Shown here: piece by piece, positions 1-10,865 of the stretch | Layout: every line of letters begins with the position of its first letter | Position numbering within the stretch: position 1 is the stretch's first letter | NCBI GenBank assembly: GCA_028023455.1 | Contig: JAQFVV010006203.1 | Coordinates: 9,520,876 to 9,584,875 of the forward strand | Length of the DNA stretch: 64,000 nt | Direction of reading: 5' to 3' | Source of the DNA: Epiperipatus broadwayi | Taxonomy: Eukaryota > Onychophora > Udeonychophora > Euonychophora > Peripatidae | Translations under genes and position numbers: made by a program | Notes under the pieces: model-generated | Told to the model about the DNA's origin: nothing | The model's database searches: none | The model's input: the letters and a program-made list of their open reading frames with translations, nothing else

Positions 1-296
1 ATTGGCCCACTTAGAATGCCAATGAAAGTTGTTCAGGCCTGGAGTGGTTGTAACACCAGAAGACATACCTTATAAAACAGTATGAATGTCTCTGAAAAAA
101 TTGACTTATGGGTGTTGGTCTTGTTTAGAATCCTGATGGGCTTGAATTGGTGCAGAGGGGTCAGCAGCAATTGGTTTAAATTTAGAGATATCAACATGGC
201 AAGGTGATCAATAAATGGCACTATTTAAAATGTGGCAAGTAACACATGGTGTAATTCAGAACTAAAGAATAATAAATCTATGAGGGTCTGATGCTG

Positions 297-880
297 TCAA
301 GTATAGAATGAGTACACATCCTTTGGGAAGCAGTCCTCTCCACTCAACAGGACATGGTTGATGAGATGCTGGTATTTGAGAGTGAATTTGCTATAAACCA
401 TGTTGAAATCTCTGAATAAGATAATTGGTGACACTGCTGAAGCTACAATGGAGTTAATTCTGTTTACCAGAGATGAAGCCATGATGGCACCTTTATTGAG
501 ATATACATATATTAAAATTAAGGTGTAAACATACATTAAAATTAAGATATAATTTGCAATGGTTATTTCCTCTATCAATAAATCACGATTCATGTATAAA
601 GTTCTAGTATTGTCTAATTTGAGTTCTTTTGCTAATTAACATGGCTACTTTCTGAATGAGCTGTGTCAGCTAGGAGATATCGTAGGACTCTGAACTGACC
701 CAAGATATTAATTCTGTAAACAGAGTTTTTGTGTAACTTTGTTTCACTGAGGCAGACTATGTCAAGGTGTGACTTATATAGCTACCTCTTGAGGGTGAAA
801 ACCTTGTCCAGGGAGTTTAAACCCCTGATGTTTATGCCACCAATGTTTAAAATCATATCCAACTGCCTATGTAGCAGAGG
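297..880 (-). pseudogene. LINE ORF2 N-terminus: APE endonuclease, frameshifted
   Basis: The product would nick target DNA to prime reverse transcription. On the minus strand from about 876 the reading frame gives MILNIGGINIRGLNS and, after one stop, LDIVCLSETKL; this is the usual opening of LINE APE domains (an Asn-containing first strand, then the catalytic Glu in the S-E-T motif). A frame change then gives AMLISKRTQI (normally GVAILISKRT-like). The next piece, 297-593, contains PIILFRDFNMV, where the family has G-D-F-N, so the Gly has become Arg. At least two frameshifts and one stop break the gene. It starts a few codons after the ORF1 stop and continues off the left edge. Confidence 0.72.
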
Positions 881-888
881 CCAGCCCA

Positions 889-2996
889 TTACTCAATACA
901 CAGATCATGAGGTCTGATGGTTGAATCACTGGAACCTGATGAATTTTTCTGTTGGAATTGGGTTTTGTGTGGCAGTGCCATGTTCGGTTGATCCTTCTGT
1001 GTAGGCTCAAACCACTCCTGGTTGTTCAACATTGGCTCATTGTCCATGCCATGGCTCACATCATCCATGATGATCAATTTAGATCCCTCACACTCTGGGT
1101 CTCTCCTATGTTTTTTGTTGTCTGACTTTTTCCTTTGTGGTTTTGGATTAGCTGAAGATGATGCATTAGGACAACTGTGTGGTTCTGTGTCTGATGATGA
1201 ATTTGATGTTTTATCAGTCTGTGATGCAGATGAGTTGTGTGATTTGTGCTTGAGTGCACTAACCCCAGGTATCATTCTTGGTATCAGTATCTGAAATTTT
1301 GCAGGTTGGCATTGGCCCACTGGCTGATGGCTTCCTTTTACACACTGCTCATCTCCAATGCTTATTAAGTTATCTGACATTTGAGGTAAAGGTGTTTTTA
1401 CATTTATCAGTAAAGTATCTTTCCTGTTGAGGATAAGCTCCACTTCATGGTCATCCTTCTGTACATGATGAGTTACCTCACTCCCCTTTGCTTCTGACAA
1501 TCTGGGAGATTAACATTTGGGCTGGAGGTCCATTACATCCCAGTGTGCTCTTGAGCATCCACAATACATTTGTGTATTCTTGAATTTCTAACTTTGCATT
1601 TGTGGAATGTTTTTTTGGGACAAGTCCTGACCAAATGTGTTTGGTCACCACAGGTGAAACATTGAGATCTTATGCCCTTGATAATAAGAAATGGGGCATT
1701 TTCCCTCCTTGAGCACAGATGGCAAGTCTGTCGGCAAGATTTCAGTAGTTAGTTTCAATGTGAACACCACTGTATTTGAAGAAAGTTCAATTCCTAATCT
1801 TTGTTGTGGTAGATATTGGAAAGATGGCAATGTGCCATGACTTCCAAAGTTCATGCAGCAGTTGCATATGGTTCCATGAACCATCCTTGGTCATGACATG
1901 TCGATTTTGATGAGAAACCTGTTGCTGAAGAATAGTTGCTTTCTTTGGAAGTGCTTCTTTTGAAGGGCATTGTAAAATTCCACCATGAAGTAGCGGCCAT
2001 GGGGATAGTGGTAGATGTGTTTTATGGCATTCCCTAGGTTCTTTTTCTTGATTATAAGGAAGAACTCATCAGTTGCAAACTGAAAAAGCTGGCACTTTTT
2101 GTTTGTGGTGGTCAATATTAGTATGCATTCATTGTTGTAATTGGAAAATGAATTGGATAGAGTCCAACAAGTGTAAGTCTGTTGTATATGAATTTTTATT
2201 GGTTTTTGGCATCAAATTTATGTATCTCTGTTGCTGTGCTATGTTTCTTGCTGTTTTGGCATGTATAGTTGTTCTGGTTTCTTTTCAGCTTGTTGGCATT
2301 TGTTGTAATGCTCTGGTCAAGCTTGTTAGTTATAGATTTTGTGATAGACTTTGTGCTGTTTTCTACAAGTGCTGGGAACTGAATCTGGATATTGTTTTTA
2401 TCCCTAGACATATTGTTATCTGCTTGCAATGTTTGTGTGACTTTCTTTGGATTTTTTGATACATTATGACAGTTATTTTCTTTGTTGTGTAATTCCTGTG
2501 GAGATTTCCTGGGGTAGTTGTCCATCTTTTGTTCACAATTTATGTTTGTGTTAGTTGATTTGGCTGTTATTTCTTAATTGCATATGACTTTTGGAATTAA
2601 AATCCATTTGGTTTTTATTAAAACTCATCACTTCTGGTTCAGCACTTTCTTTTTTGCAAAAACTCATTTGTTTTTTTGATGTTGGCAGTTTTGATTTTTT
2701 AAAATCTGTAATGAAGCTTAGAACTTCCTTGTTCTTTCTCGGATTTTGATGGTTCTTGGGTGCAGCCTTTGGAAATACTTTGTCTCCTGATCTGTCACCT
2801 CCATTTTGGTTAACTTAGGTTTTTGAGTAATTTTATTTTTTATGGCCAGATTTCCAGCATCACTAGAATTTTCTTCCATGCCGATTTCTTTGTTTTTGAT
2901 CGAACTTTCTTTTCCTTGTATTTCTTGCCAATCCTGTGCTTTCTCAGTGTTTGTTGAAGTATTTGGGATGATTTCAGAATTATCTTTTGTCTGCAC
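889..2996 (-). pseudogene. LINE ORF1 (gag-like RNA-binding protein), broken
   Basis: ORF1 proteins coat LINE RNA. Pieces on the minus strand, N- to C-terminal: 2718-2996 and 2196-2525 (Lys/Asn/Gln/Thr-rich, disordered); 1891-2115 (75 residues with LFQFATDEFFLIIKKK and YFMVEFYNALQKKHF, resembling the first compact domain of ZCCHC3/Tx1-type ORF1 proteins); 1645-1884 (second domain); then after a frameshift a CCHC knuckle CFTCGDQTHLVRTC (C-x2-C-x4-H-x4-C) at 1620-1661; and 889-1500, a Ser/Asn-rich, charged tail of 203 residues. Stops and shifts separate the blocks. The domain comparison is from memory of the family; the zinc-knuckle spacing is directly visible. Short plus-strand ORFs over it are shadows. 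Confidence 0.65.
1620..1661 (-). other. CCHC zinc knuckle motif of ORF1
   Basis: The minus-strand translation shows C-x2-C-x4-H-x4-C with all four ligands intact, in a different frame from the preceding block, which dates a frameshift just upstream. Confidence 0.75.
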
Positions 2997-3060
2997 AACA
3001 ATCTATGTTGGTGGTAGCTTTGTTCATTTTGCTTTTACATTGATAATCCATTTTGGATAA

Positions 3061-3526
3061 CATGACAAATTTTGCGATATGCTGTTGCTGATTTAATAGT
3101 CTAAATTTGTAAAATTTGGATTGAAAGTAAACTCAATTACAAGATATTAGGTTTATCTTGTGTCTTAAAACACTCAAAGTATAAAATAATAAATTTATCT
3201 AACAAAATAATGTCAAATTCTTGCTAAAATAACTACAGCAGCTAACTACATTACCTATATGTAAATAAAGTATTTTTATCTAATTTATTGTATGGAAGTG
3301 AGACTTGGACATTCTGTTGATAAAATACACAAGCTTTATAAAAGTTTTATTTAACAATGCTCACTTAAATTTTAAAAATACAATGGCAGTATAAAACCAG
3401 TCATAATGTTCTTCAATTTTCTAAAAGTCTTACTATAGAGACCTCTATTGCAAAATAACATGTTCATTGTATTGGACATATGAAATGGATAAATAATAGT
3501 CTTCAATTTTCTGAATCTGACATTAC
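3061..3526. other. AT-rich spacer, no gene seen
   Basis: No coding signal or recognisable repeat beyond short A/T runs. A phrase near 3405-3420 (caattttctaaaag) recurs near 3503, suggesting a small local duplication. Confidence 0.5.
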
Positions 3527-4467
3527 ATAATCCATTATTTAAAGTTGTAATTATAAATTTATTTAAACGCACATTCATTACATAAATAATATTCATTAAG
3601 GCTGTAGCCTCAATCACATGTGTATAAAATGCGAAGAAAAGAGGGGAACCCCTTCTTTACTTCAACCTACTTTCTATTTAAATAGGTGAAGCTGAAGCGG
3701 TTCGATCTGAGAGTGTGAAGCTATTCAATACTTCACTAATTAAGTCCACATTTCTTATTACACATTAATACCCATGAAATCTTTCGATTTTCAGTGAGTC
3801 AATGGAAAGCTTTTATAGTGAGAAATCTATTACGATAATTTAAAGTTGTAATTATAAATTTATTTAAATGCTCATTTATTACATAAATAATATTCATTAA
3901 GGCTGTAGCCTCAATCACATGCATATAAAATGTGATAGTAGGGACCTCTACAGGTCTTAAACCACAAGCTTACTCTTGGAAGAAAAGAGGGCAACCTCTT
4001 CTTTACTTCAACCTACTTTCTTCCAAGAGTAAGCTTGTGGTTTTAAGACCTGTAGAGGTCCCTACTATCGCATTTTATACGCATGTGATTGAGGCTACAG
4101 TCTTAATGAATATTATTTACATAATGAATATGCGTTTAAATAAATTTATATTACAACTTTATCGTAATAGATTTCTCACTATAAAATCTTTCCATTGACT
4201 CCCTGTAAATCGAAAGATTTCATGAGTATTAATGTGTAATAAGAAATGTGGACTTAATAGTGAAGTATTGAATAGCTTCACACTCTCAGATCAAACCGCT
4301 TCAGCTTCACCTATTTAAATCGAAAGTAGGTTGAAGTAAAGAGGGGGTTCTCCTCTTTTCTTCCAAGAGTAAGCTTGTGGTTTTAAGACCTGTAGAGGTT
4401 CCTAATATCATATTTTATACACATGTGATTGAGGCTACAGCCTTAATGAATATTATAATCCATTATT
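3527..4467. mobile_element. Palindromic satellite-type element with 13-bp TSD
   Basis: The same 13 bases, ataatccattatt, stand at 3527-3539 and 4455-4467 and bracket a 915-bp insert, as a target-site duplication would. The insert begins with a repeat unit of about 300-350 bp on the plus strand (3540-3840), starts a second unit (3842-4012), then folds back so that 4020-4454 is the inverted complement of the same family. Conserved landmarks in each unit are ttaaggctgtagcctcaatc, a small palindrome gacctctacaggtc, ggtgaagctgaagcggtt, and a stretch ending attacacattaatac. No protein is encoded; small ORFs across it are accidental. The family recurs as a head-to-tail array at 25928-26757. Confidence 0.75.
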
Positions 4468-4499
4468 GTAAATTGGATTTTTATTGGAGTGAACCTGCA

Positions 4500-4612
4500 A
4501 AATAAATGAATAATACAAGACTACTCAAAAGGATATCATATGATAAACTTATAATTATGCTTAAGTTTATCATAATATATCCTTTTGAGTAGTCTTGCAT
4601 TATTAATTTATT
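4500..4612. repeat. Near-perfect hairpin (foldback MITE-like)
   Basis: About 48-bp arms (4503-4550 and 4562-4610) are near-perfect inverted copies around a loop of about 10 nt; recognisable halves are gactactcaaaagg and ccttttgagtagtc. No coding. It may be a deleted DNA-transposon relic. It lies just outside the right target duplication of the preceding element. Confidence 0.7.
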
Positions 4613-4619
4613 TTTTATA

Positions 4620-6560
4620 TACTGTTACAGAGAACAACAATAACTAGAGAGCAATATTAAATCAGTTTATATATTTTAATGTAAGTTGCTTTTGAAAGAA
4701 CTAATATTAATTTTATAAAATAAAGATGTTTCGATTACTTTTAAAACTCTGTAATAAATATTCACATATCATTTATGTAATGCTAAATAATATTTTATAT
4801 TAAATAAATGTAATGCCACATGGTGACTTCAAATTCTGTTTTAATTAACATGACATGGGAATATTTATTATCGAGTTATAAAAAAAAATATTTATTATCG
4901 AGTTACAAAAAAAATAAGTAACACTTCTCTACTCTATAAAATTAATAAAGCAATTGACTTTAAAATATATAAGCTGATTTAAGATTGCTTTTAGAATGTC
5001 ATTTTACTACTGTAAAAGATTATTGTGCAAGATAGCCAGAAGGCACTTCAAATATTAATTAAATCAGAATCTGTAGTTACCACATGACAATTGCTCGTTG
5101 TATAAATGCAATGTATTACAGTGTGAAAGCTATTTTATAAATGAATTATATAAATTCATTCTCATATCCAAAGTCTTATATGAAAAATCAGACAATAACA
5201 TTTATAAGAGCAAACTTCAATTCTGACAGAGATGTTTGTTCAGCCTTATATAACTTTGCTTATGTCTATTCTTTTTACATTCTTGTAAACAAATAAATAT
5301 CTTCAATTAAGTTAAATAGCTTATCTTGATAATCTGTCTGATATAATACCAACCTCTAAAATGTTGTTCATCCACTTCACTTGTGCTTTGCTTTCAGTGT
5401 TTGTGGCTTTGTAGTCAAATATATGCCCATTTTTTAGATTACTTTATCTTGTGTCCTGACTTTATGAAGTATACAATGCCCTATTTAATAATAACCATTT
5501 CTCTTTCTAGTTCATGTAATCTTTCTTCACCAGAAAGTGATATGTAATTATTGATAGCTAAATAAAAGATCACCATTAACTATAATATCTCTAGCGTCCT
5601 TTATTTTTGGTCACCAACCATTTTTTTGAATGTAACTATACAGCCTTCTAGAATAAAAAAAAACCACAATTTATTTTTGCCTGTCATGATTACAAATATC
5701 TAAAATAAGATCACTTACACAAACATTCATCATGCCTTCAAAAAAATTCAACTGATATTTAATTTAAAAGCTATAGACAACTGAAAAGAAAAATAGTGAT
5801 ATTTTTAGTCTTAAATCCAGAGATAAAAAGTGCCATTAAAGTCACCACTATGGCTGATGCATGTTGGTAAGCATCCACCCATATTTATTTACCATACTAA
5901 TTAATTACATATCTATAACAATTGCAATGACAAGAATGTATGAAATGGACATTAACATTACTCATTTTTTTGAAATCACTTTTCAGTGTGTGTATGTAGT
6001 ATTAATAAAACTTTGTTGGTCATTAATCAGCTATCGATGTAAAGTAACATATCAGTTATTTTGTACTATGCATATATTTTGGCTAAATAACTCAATAAAG
6101 AAACACCAAATATTTAAACACCTGCCAATTATGCTAAAAGCATAGTCCAAACTTAATGTGATCTATTTGTTTTCACAAAGAATGAATATATAAATATAGA
6201 TTGCATATATGTTTGCTAAAAATATTTACCAATTCTTATAAAACAGTAAATCAGATTATGATTTTCCTCTGCTTTGCATAGTGTGTGTTTATCGTTATAT
6301 TATCCATTAAAATATTAATCATACGATTATGTGTTAATATATTTATTTTTTGAAAACAAACACATAAAATTAAGAAAATTATATATTACAGATATTTAAA
6401 AGAAAAGATGTTTAAAATTTTTCACTCTCCACAGCAGCTTAACCAAAATACTAGTATGGGAGGAATGGTCAGATTTTTTTTATTGCAATAATGGTTTTAA
6501 AAAAAAAAATTAAAATAGGGTGGGCTAAAATTCATCTAAAGTTTATTACATATATTCTAA
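4620..6560. other. AT-rich intergenic DNA, no gene seen
   Basis: Nothing recognisable apart from a 27-28-bp tandem duplication at about 4861-4915 (two copies of tatttattatcgagtta followed by an A run). ORFs here are short and composition-driven. Confidence 0.5.
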
Positions 6561-6565
6561 TTGCA

Positions 6566-8016
6566 ATTCATCATCATCATCATCAACCATTATCAACCCA
6601 CTGCAGGATGAAGGTCTCTCCAAGTTCAATCCATCTTCTCCGATCTTTAGCTTCTCTTCTTCACATCACCCCTGTGCACTTTCTTATTTCATCCATCCAC
6701 ATGTAGTCTCTTTCTGGGTCTTTTACAATCTCTTGGAATCCAGTTTAAGATTTCAATTGTTCACCTACTATCATCTCTTTTAGCAATATGTCCAGCCCAA
6801 CTCCACTTCAATCTTTTAATTTTTTCAATGAGGTCAGAAACACCTGTTTGTTCTCTTAACCATGTATTGGGTTTTTGATCCCTTCTTGTTTCTCCCAACA
6901 TACATCTCTCCATACTTCTCTGAGTGATCTGAAGTCTCTGTATTGTTATTCTATTGAGTGTCCAAGTCTCAGATCCACAAGTAAGAAGTGGTAAAACACA
7001 TTTGTTAAAAATTTTCCTTTTCAAACACATAGGCATATTTCCTTTTAGTATCAAGTTATTTCTATCAAAAGCACTCCAAGTTTAATTCTATGATTAATTT
7101 CCTCCATTATGTTTCCATCTGTATTAATAATCTGACCAAGGTATTTGTAACTGTTAACTTTTTCTAATTCATCACAATCAATCTTTATTTTCATATTTTG
7201 AGCAAATCAATTAAACATTACTTTAGTCTTTTTAACATTTATCTTTAGTCCTACTTTCATCTGATAACACTTGCAACATTTCCTGCAGCTCTGAACCATT
7301 ATTTGAAAAAAAAAATACATCATCAGCAAAATCTAAATGACTTAAATAATCTCCATTTTCTTTCACTCCTTTAGTTTCCCATTTTAATCCACAAAATACT
7401 TCTTGCAGCACTGCTGTAAAAAGTTTTGGAGATATGGAGTCACCTTGTCTTACACCCTTCTCAATGTTGATTTTCCCAGTATCATTATGTAATCTACTTG
7501 TTGCTGTTGCATTTTTATAAATATTCTTTAAAATATGACAATATCCTGGATCTATACCCTGATGATCCAATGCTTTAATCACTGAAGAAATGTTTATAGA
7601 ATCAAATGTCTTTTCATAATCTACAAATCCAAAACATAATGCAAATTCATATTTATTCGTTCTTTCTATAACTTTTCTCAGTACCTGGATATAATCTACT
7701 GTACTAAAACCACTTTTAAATCCAGCTTGTTCTGATGGTTGATGGAAATCCAATGTTCTTTGTAGACAAGTTGTAATTATCTTGGTAGAACCTTTGTATA
7801 AAACTGATAAAAGGCTGATAGGTCTGTAATTTCTAATATCTTCTTTATCACTTCTTTAAAATATTATTGCTGCATTCTTCCAATCATCTGGTACATCTTT
7901 ATCATTTAGACATTTGGTATATAACTTTGCTAAAAAAAATTTCTATTTCTTCACCTGCTTCTTTTAATATATCAATTATAATTCTATCATTACCCGGAGC
8001 CTTTCTCCATACATTT
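6566..8016 (-). mobile_element. RTE-like LINE, 5'-truncated copy
   Basis: Minus-strand remnant running from RT motif I (KAPGND-like, near 7995) through the RT catalytic box to the C-terminal domain and 3' tail. Two open blocks survive: 7232-7753 (173 aa) and 6761-7054 (97 aa). The 3' end has a (TGA)n-like tail, seen on the plus strand as catcatcatcatcaacc near 6570. The LINE stops abruptly near 8016 where the long-LTR element begins. Of the six copies in the window, this one best preserves the RT centre. Confidence 0.8.
6761..7753 (-). pseudogene. RTE-like reverse transcriptase and C-terminal domain
   Basis: The protein would copy LINE RNA at the nicked target. The first block reads EQAGFKSGFSTVDYIQ, CFGFVDYEKTFDS, KGVRQGDSISPKLF and LDFADDVFFF; these are RT motifs, with FADD as the catalytic metal-binding box (codons at 7319-7330). 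Then DESRTKDKC ends the frame by mutation. The second block has LTCGSETWTLNR, QRSMERCMLGETRRD and WSWAGHIAKRDD, the C-terminal region typical of this LINE group. Endonuclease and N-terminus are missing, consistent with 5' truncation on insertion. Assignment to the RTE clade is from remembered family resemblance. Confidence 0.78.
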
Positions 8017-8431
8017 AATACATACGCTACATTGTTTTTTTTATTAGTAAACATGAAAAGAATAAAAGTTAGCAAATAAAACTTTTTTTAAGAATTAAAA
8101 ATTGAAAATTAAAAAAATCATCTTAAACTCATATATATATAAAATCGCACAGATAAAAAAAAAAATTATTAAAATAAAACTTTATTAAAAATAGAAAAAC
8201 TAAATCTTTCAACAAAAAGATTTAGAGATAAAAATATATCTTTAAGTTTGGAAAACACATTAATTAATCAGAAAATGGAAATGATTGTTTTAATTAGTTT
8301 AATATAATCTAGCCCTTGGGCATTTAAAATGTATAAGCAAAGGTCAGATAAGAGAGAAAAACAATGGAATCGGACCTCAGCGAAAGTACCATCACATCAA
8401 TGACGTAATGTAAATTGAATCTTTAGAATTA

Positions 8432-8441
8432 ATATAAAAGG
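8432..8441 (+). promoter_or_regulatory. Probable LTR TATA box
   Basis: The sequence atataaaagg is conserved in position in the second copy (about 11290) and as tataaaaaagg in the solo copy (about 56478). Each precedes the first hairpin by about 50-75 bp, as expected for an LTR promoter feeding a structured leader. Confidence 0.55.
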
Positions 8442-8505
8442 AAAGGTTTGAAAAGTTAGTTAGTTATTATGATGTGACTATATATGTTAGTGTGGAATTG
8501 AAGGA

Positions 8506-8540
8506 GAAGGGATTGAAAAGAAGCACTCTTCAATCCCTTC
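8506..8540 (+). other. LTR hairpin H1, copy 1
   Basis: Arms gaagggattgaa and ttcaatcccttc pair over 12 bp with an 11-nt loop. In copy 2 (11363-11397) one pair is lost. In the solo copy (56529-56562) the arms are different sequences that still pair over 12 bp around one bulge. Confidence 0.75.
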
Positions 8541-9196
8541 AGTTTTGTTAAAAAAAAAGAAATGACATCATTTTTTCTACATTAAGGACCAGCTAAACTA
8601 AAAGACCTCCAGATAAATAAAAAAAAACAATGGCTAACTCAACCAATCTCTTTAGGATGGCATGGGAATTCACATTCAAATGGCAAGCAATGGATAAAAA
8701 TGAACTGTTTAAAACCGTAAAAACTTTATAATTAATGAACATTAAATTAAAAACTTTCCGTATTTAAAATAATTGCAATAGAATCCTATTTGACCAAACT
8801 AAATTATTTATTAATTAGTTATAATTTTATTTGATGTATTTCTTTTTTGTAAAATCATTTCCATTTTTTTTTTTTTTTTGTTCTTTTAAGTTTTATTTAT
8901 GATTTCTGGTTTTGTGATAAATTAAATTATATAAATGTTAAACTTAAGTTGGGCATGGATGGCTATATAGATTTGTAAAGTTATATTAGGGGAGGGTAAT
9001 CTTAGGTTATTTGTTTCGTAGTTGAATTGGGTCAATGGATTGGATATATTGGTGTAATTAGTAGATGTAGTATGAGGTTCACTATGGGCAGAATCGCTTT
9101 ATATGCCGCACACTTCCTTTTTGGCCTATGGAATGTGATTCGTAAGATGGCAAAATGACCGCAGTCCTTTCCTATGGAGTTTTTTTAATTGCTCTT

Positions 9197-9231
9197 CTTG
9201 TCAGATAGATGTAGTATTCCTATCTGACAAG
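9197..9231 (+). other. LTR hairpin H2, copy 1
   Basis: Arms cttgtcagatag and ctatctgacaag pair perfectly around the 11-nt loop atgtagtattc. Copy 2 (12055-12089) keeps the pairing using two G-T wobbles. The solo copy (57425-57449) has ccaacag and ctgttgg around atgtaacattc: a changed stem with a conserved loop. Confidence 0.75.
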
Positions 9232-10159
9232 AGGCAATTTCTTTTCTTAATCTTTTGTGCTGCTGTATTTTGTATTACATTGAATGCATCGATATATCAG
9301 ATGAATTGACGTTAGTTGGACTGCGAACTTTTGGCCTAAGGTTAAATAAGGATAGAATATTTTTTTTCAAATGAAAATCTATGTAGTCTATTCATACTCA
9401 ACACTCTAAATAAAAATGCATTAAATTTAAGTTGGGTATGGATGTTGCATGGATTCGTTATTGGTTAATTATGTTTTTGGTTTTCATATTTGATCAAAAT
9501 ATATAGACATTCACTAATAATGATACCTTACGGTGAGTATCTAAAATGTATTTATTCGGATGTCTTTTAAGTTATTAGTGTCTCTGCAGTATCTTATGAT
9601 GAATACCATTGGGTTTCTTGTATTCCCTATGCAATTGACGGTATCAATGACTTTGTATTTTGATCATTTATGTTTATTTTGAAATGTTTTTTAACCGTGT
9701 AATCTATGTAACCGATCTATACTCAACATTTTAAAACAAAGTTTTATAAACCCATCTGTGTGAACTTATAATAGTATAAAAATTAAAATGTAAATTAAAA
9801 TCTAAATATAAAAGTTAAAAATAATGTTAAATGTTAAAGTAAACATGCTAAAATAATAATGTTAAATTTTATATATACGTGCGTAAATAAATGTTTGTAT
9901 GTTAATTACTGGCAGTGGCTTATTTTATTCTTTTTTTTAAAAAAATATTCTTAGATAAGAATTTATGAAATATAAATCTCTGCTGTTCCACTGAGCTAGT
10001 GATAATGGGCTAATGACCAGAATCAAAATATATAAAATAAAAAAAAAATTTTTTTTTTGACTTACGTATCTGCCTACTTTATAAATTTTTCTAGGTTCAA
10101 ATGCCTAGATGGCGCCCTGTAGTGCAGATTATGTTAAGCTCCTTCTCCGGATCATTATA

Positions 10160-10865
10160 ATTGGCTACCCAACTTGGACTGATCTTTAATAATCCACGAA
10201 TACCTTGAGCAAATTTTTTCAAAATGAAATATGTTTATCTGTTTACATAAAGTCGGATACTTTAAATCTTATAAAAGCGCTGTCAAAAAGAAATTGCACA
10301 CATATTAAACACGAGAAAGTATAAATAATTTTAAATTGTACTTTGTTAAAAAGAGAAAGTCAAAAAGTTGCAATTAATATGTTTTTTTGTTAATATATAT
10401 TATGCTTTAACGTGTATAGGCACGCACAGCCATGTAAGTTTATGATCGTAAATGTCGTATCTTACAATGAGTACTGTTTGGGAATTTACTTCAGTGTAAT
10501 CCTATGTAAGCATTTCAGTCAGTCATAAATAAATTGGTGATATTTATAATTATGCTGCAAATATACACGTTTAAACCCATTATTTCTTAAAACATATTTA
10601 CCTCAGTGCAACCATCTTAAATAAATAATTTATAAAATTTCCTTGTCATGCCATGTGTAAAAATAAAATGTATAAAAAAATAGAACCCTTGGGGGGAGGA
10701 GGCATAGACATAAATGGTCCTTAGGAAAACGATTTGTATATAATCTTTGTAAAAATTACTAACCGAATGTTTTTTGTAAATGTTTTCGTTAATCGTGTAC
10801 CGTAATTACTAACTCTAAGTAAAATATTTTTTTTTGTTTATTTTTTTTATGCAAGTTTACTGATA
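10160..10865 (+). other. Interior of the long-LTR element, non-coding
   Basis: Begins with the primer-binding-site-like tggctacccaacttgg (10162-10177). No ORF of note. A purine tract ggggggaggagg (about 10691-10702) is of the right kind for a polypurine tract but lies about 160 bp before the second LTR rather than against it. Parts near 10450-10490 faintly resemble module B of the LTR. Confidence 0.5.

Larger units (their letters stand above)
1..3060 (-). mobile_element. L1/Tx1-like LINE, 5' half, runs off left edge
   Basis: Read on the minus strand, this stretch gives a gag-like ORF1 (low-complexity N-terminus, a compact middle domain, a CCHC zinc knuckle, a Ser/Asn-rich tail), followed immediately by the start of an APE-type endonuclease ORF2. 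This order is that of two-ORF LINEs whose ORF1 carries CCHC knuckles, such as L1/Tx1-like and some Jockey/CR1-like groups; the clade call is inference. Several frameshifts and stops show it is dead. The reverse transcriptase would lie beyond position 1, outside the window. The 5' boundary near 3060 is a guess, taken from where recognisable low-complexity ORF1 sequence stops. Confidence 0.7.
8021..10159 (+). repeat. Long LTR-like repeat, copy 1
   Basis: Its first about 15 bases are missing or diverged at the LINE junction. A TATA box (atataaaagg) lies at 8432-8441, then a 12-bp perfect hairpin at 8506-8540, then two internal modules A (8938-9418) and B (9425-9740) that share the start ttaagttgggYatggatg and an end resembling tctatactcaaca. 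A second hairpin with a 12-bp perfect stem is at 9197-9231 inside module A. The tail contains ctctgctgttccactgagct and ends near 10159. Confidence 0.7.

Noticed and set aside
2073-2459. 128-residue plus-strand ORF rich in Cys and hydrophobic residues
   Set aside because: Antisense shadow of the LINE ORF1 on the minus strand.
10691-10702. Purine tract as the polypurine tract of the long-LTR element
   Set aside because: It lies about 160 bp before the LTR start set by the solo copy, so I report it only as a candidate.
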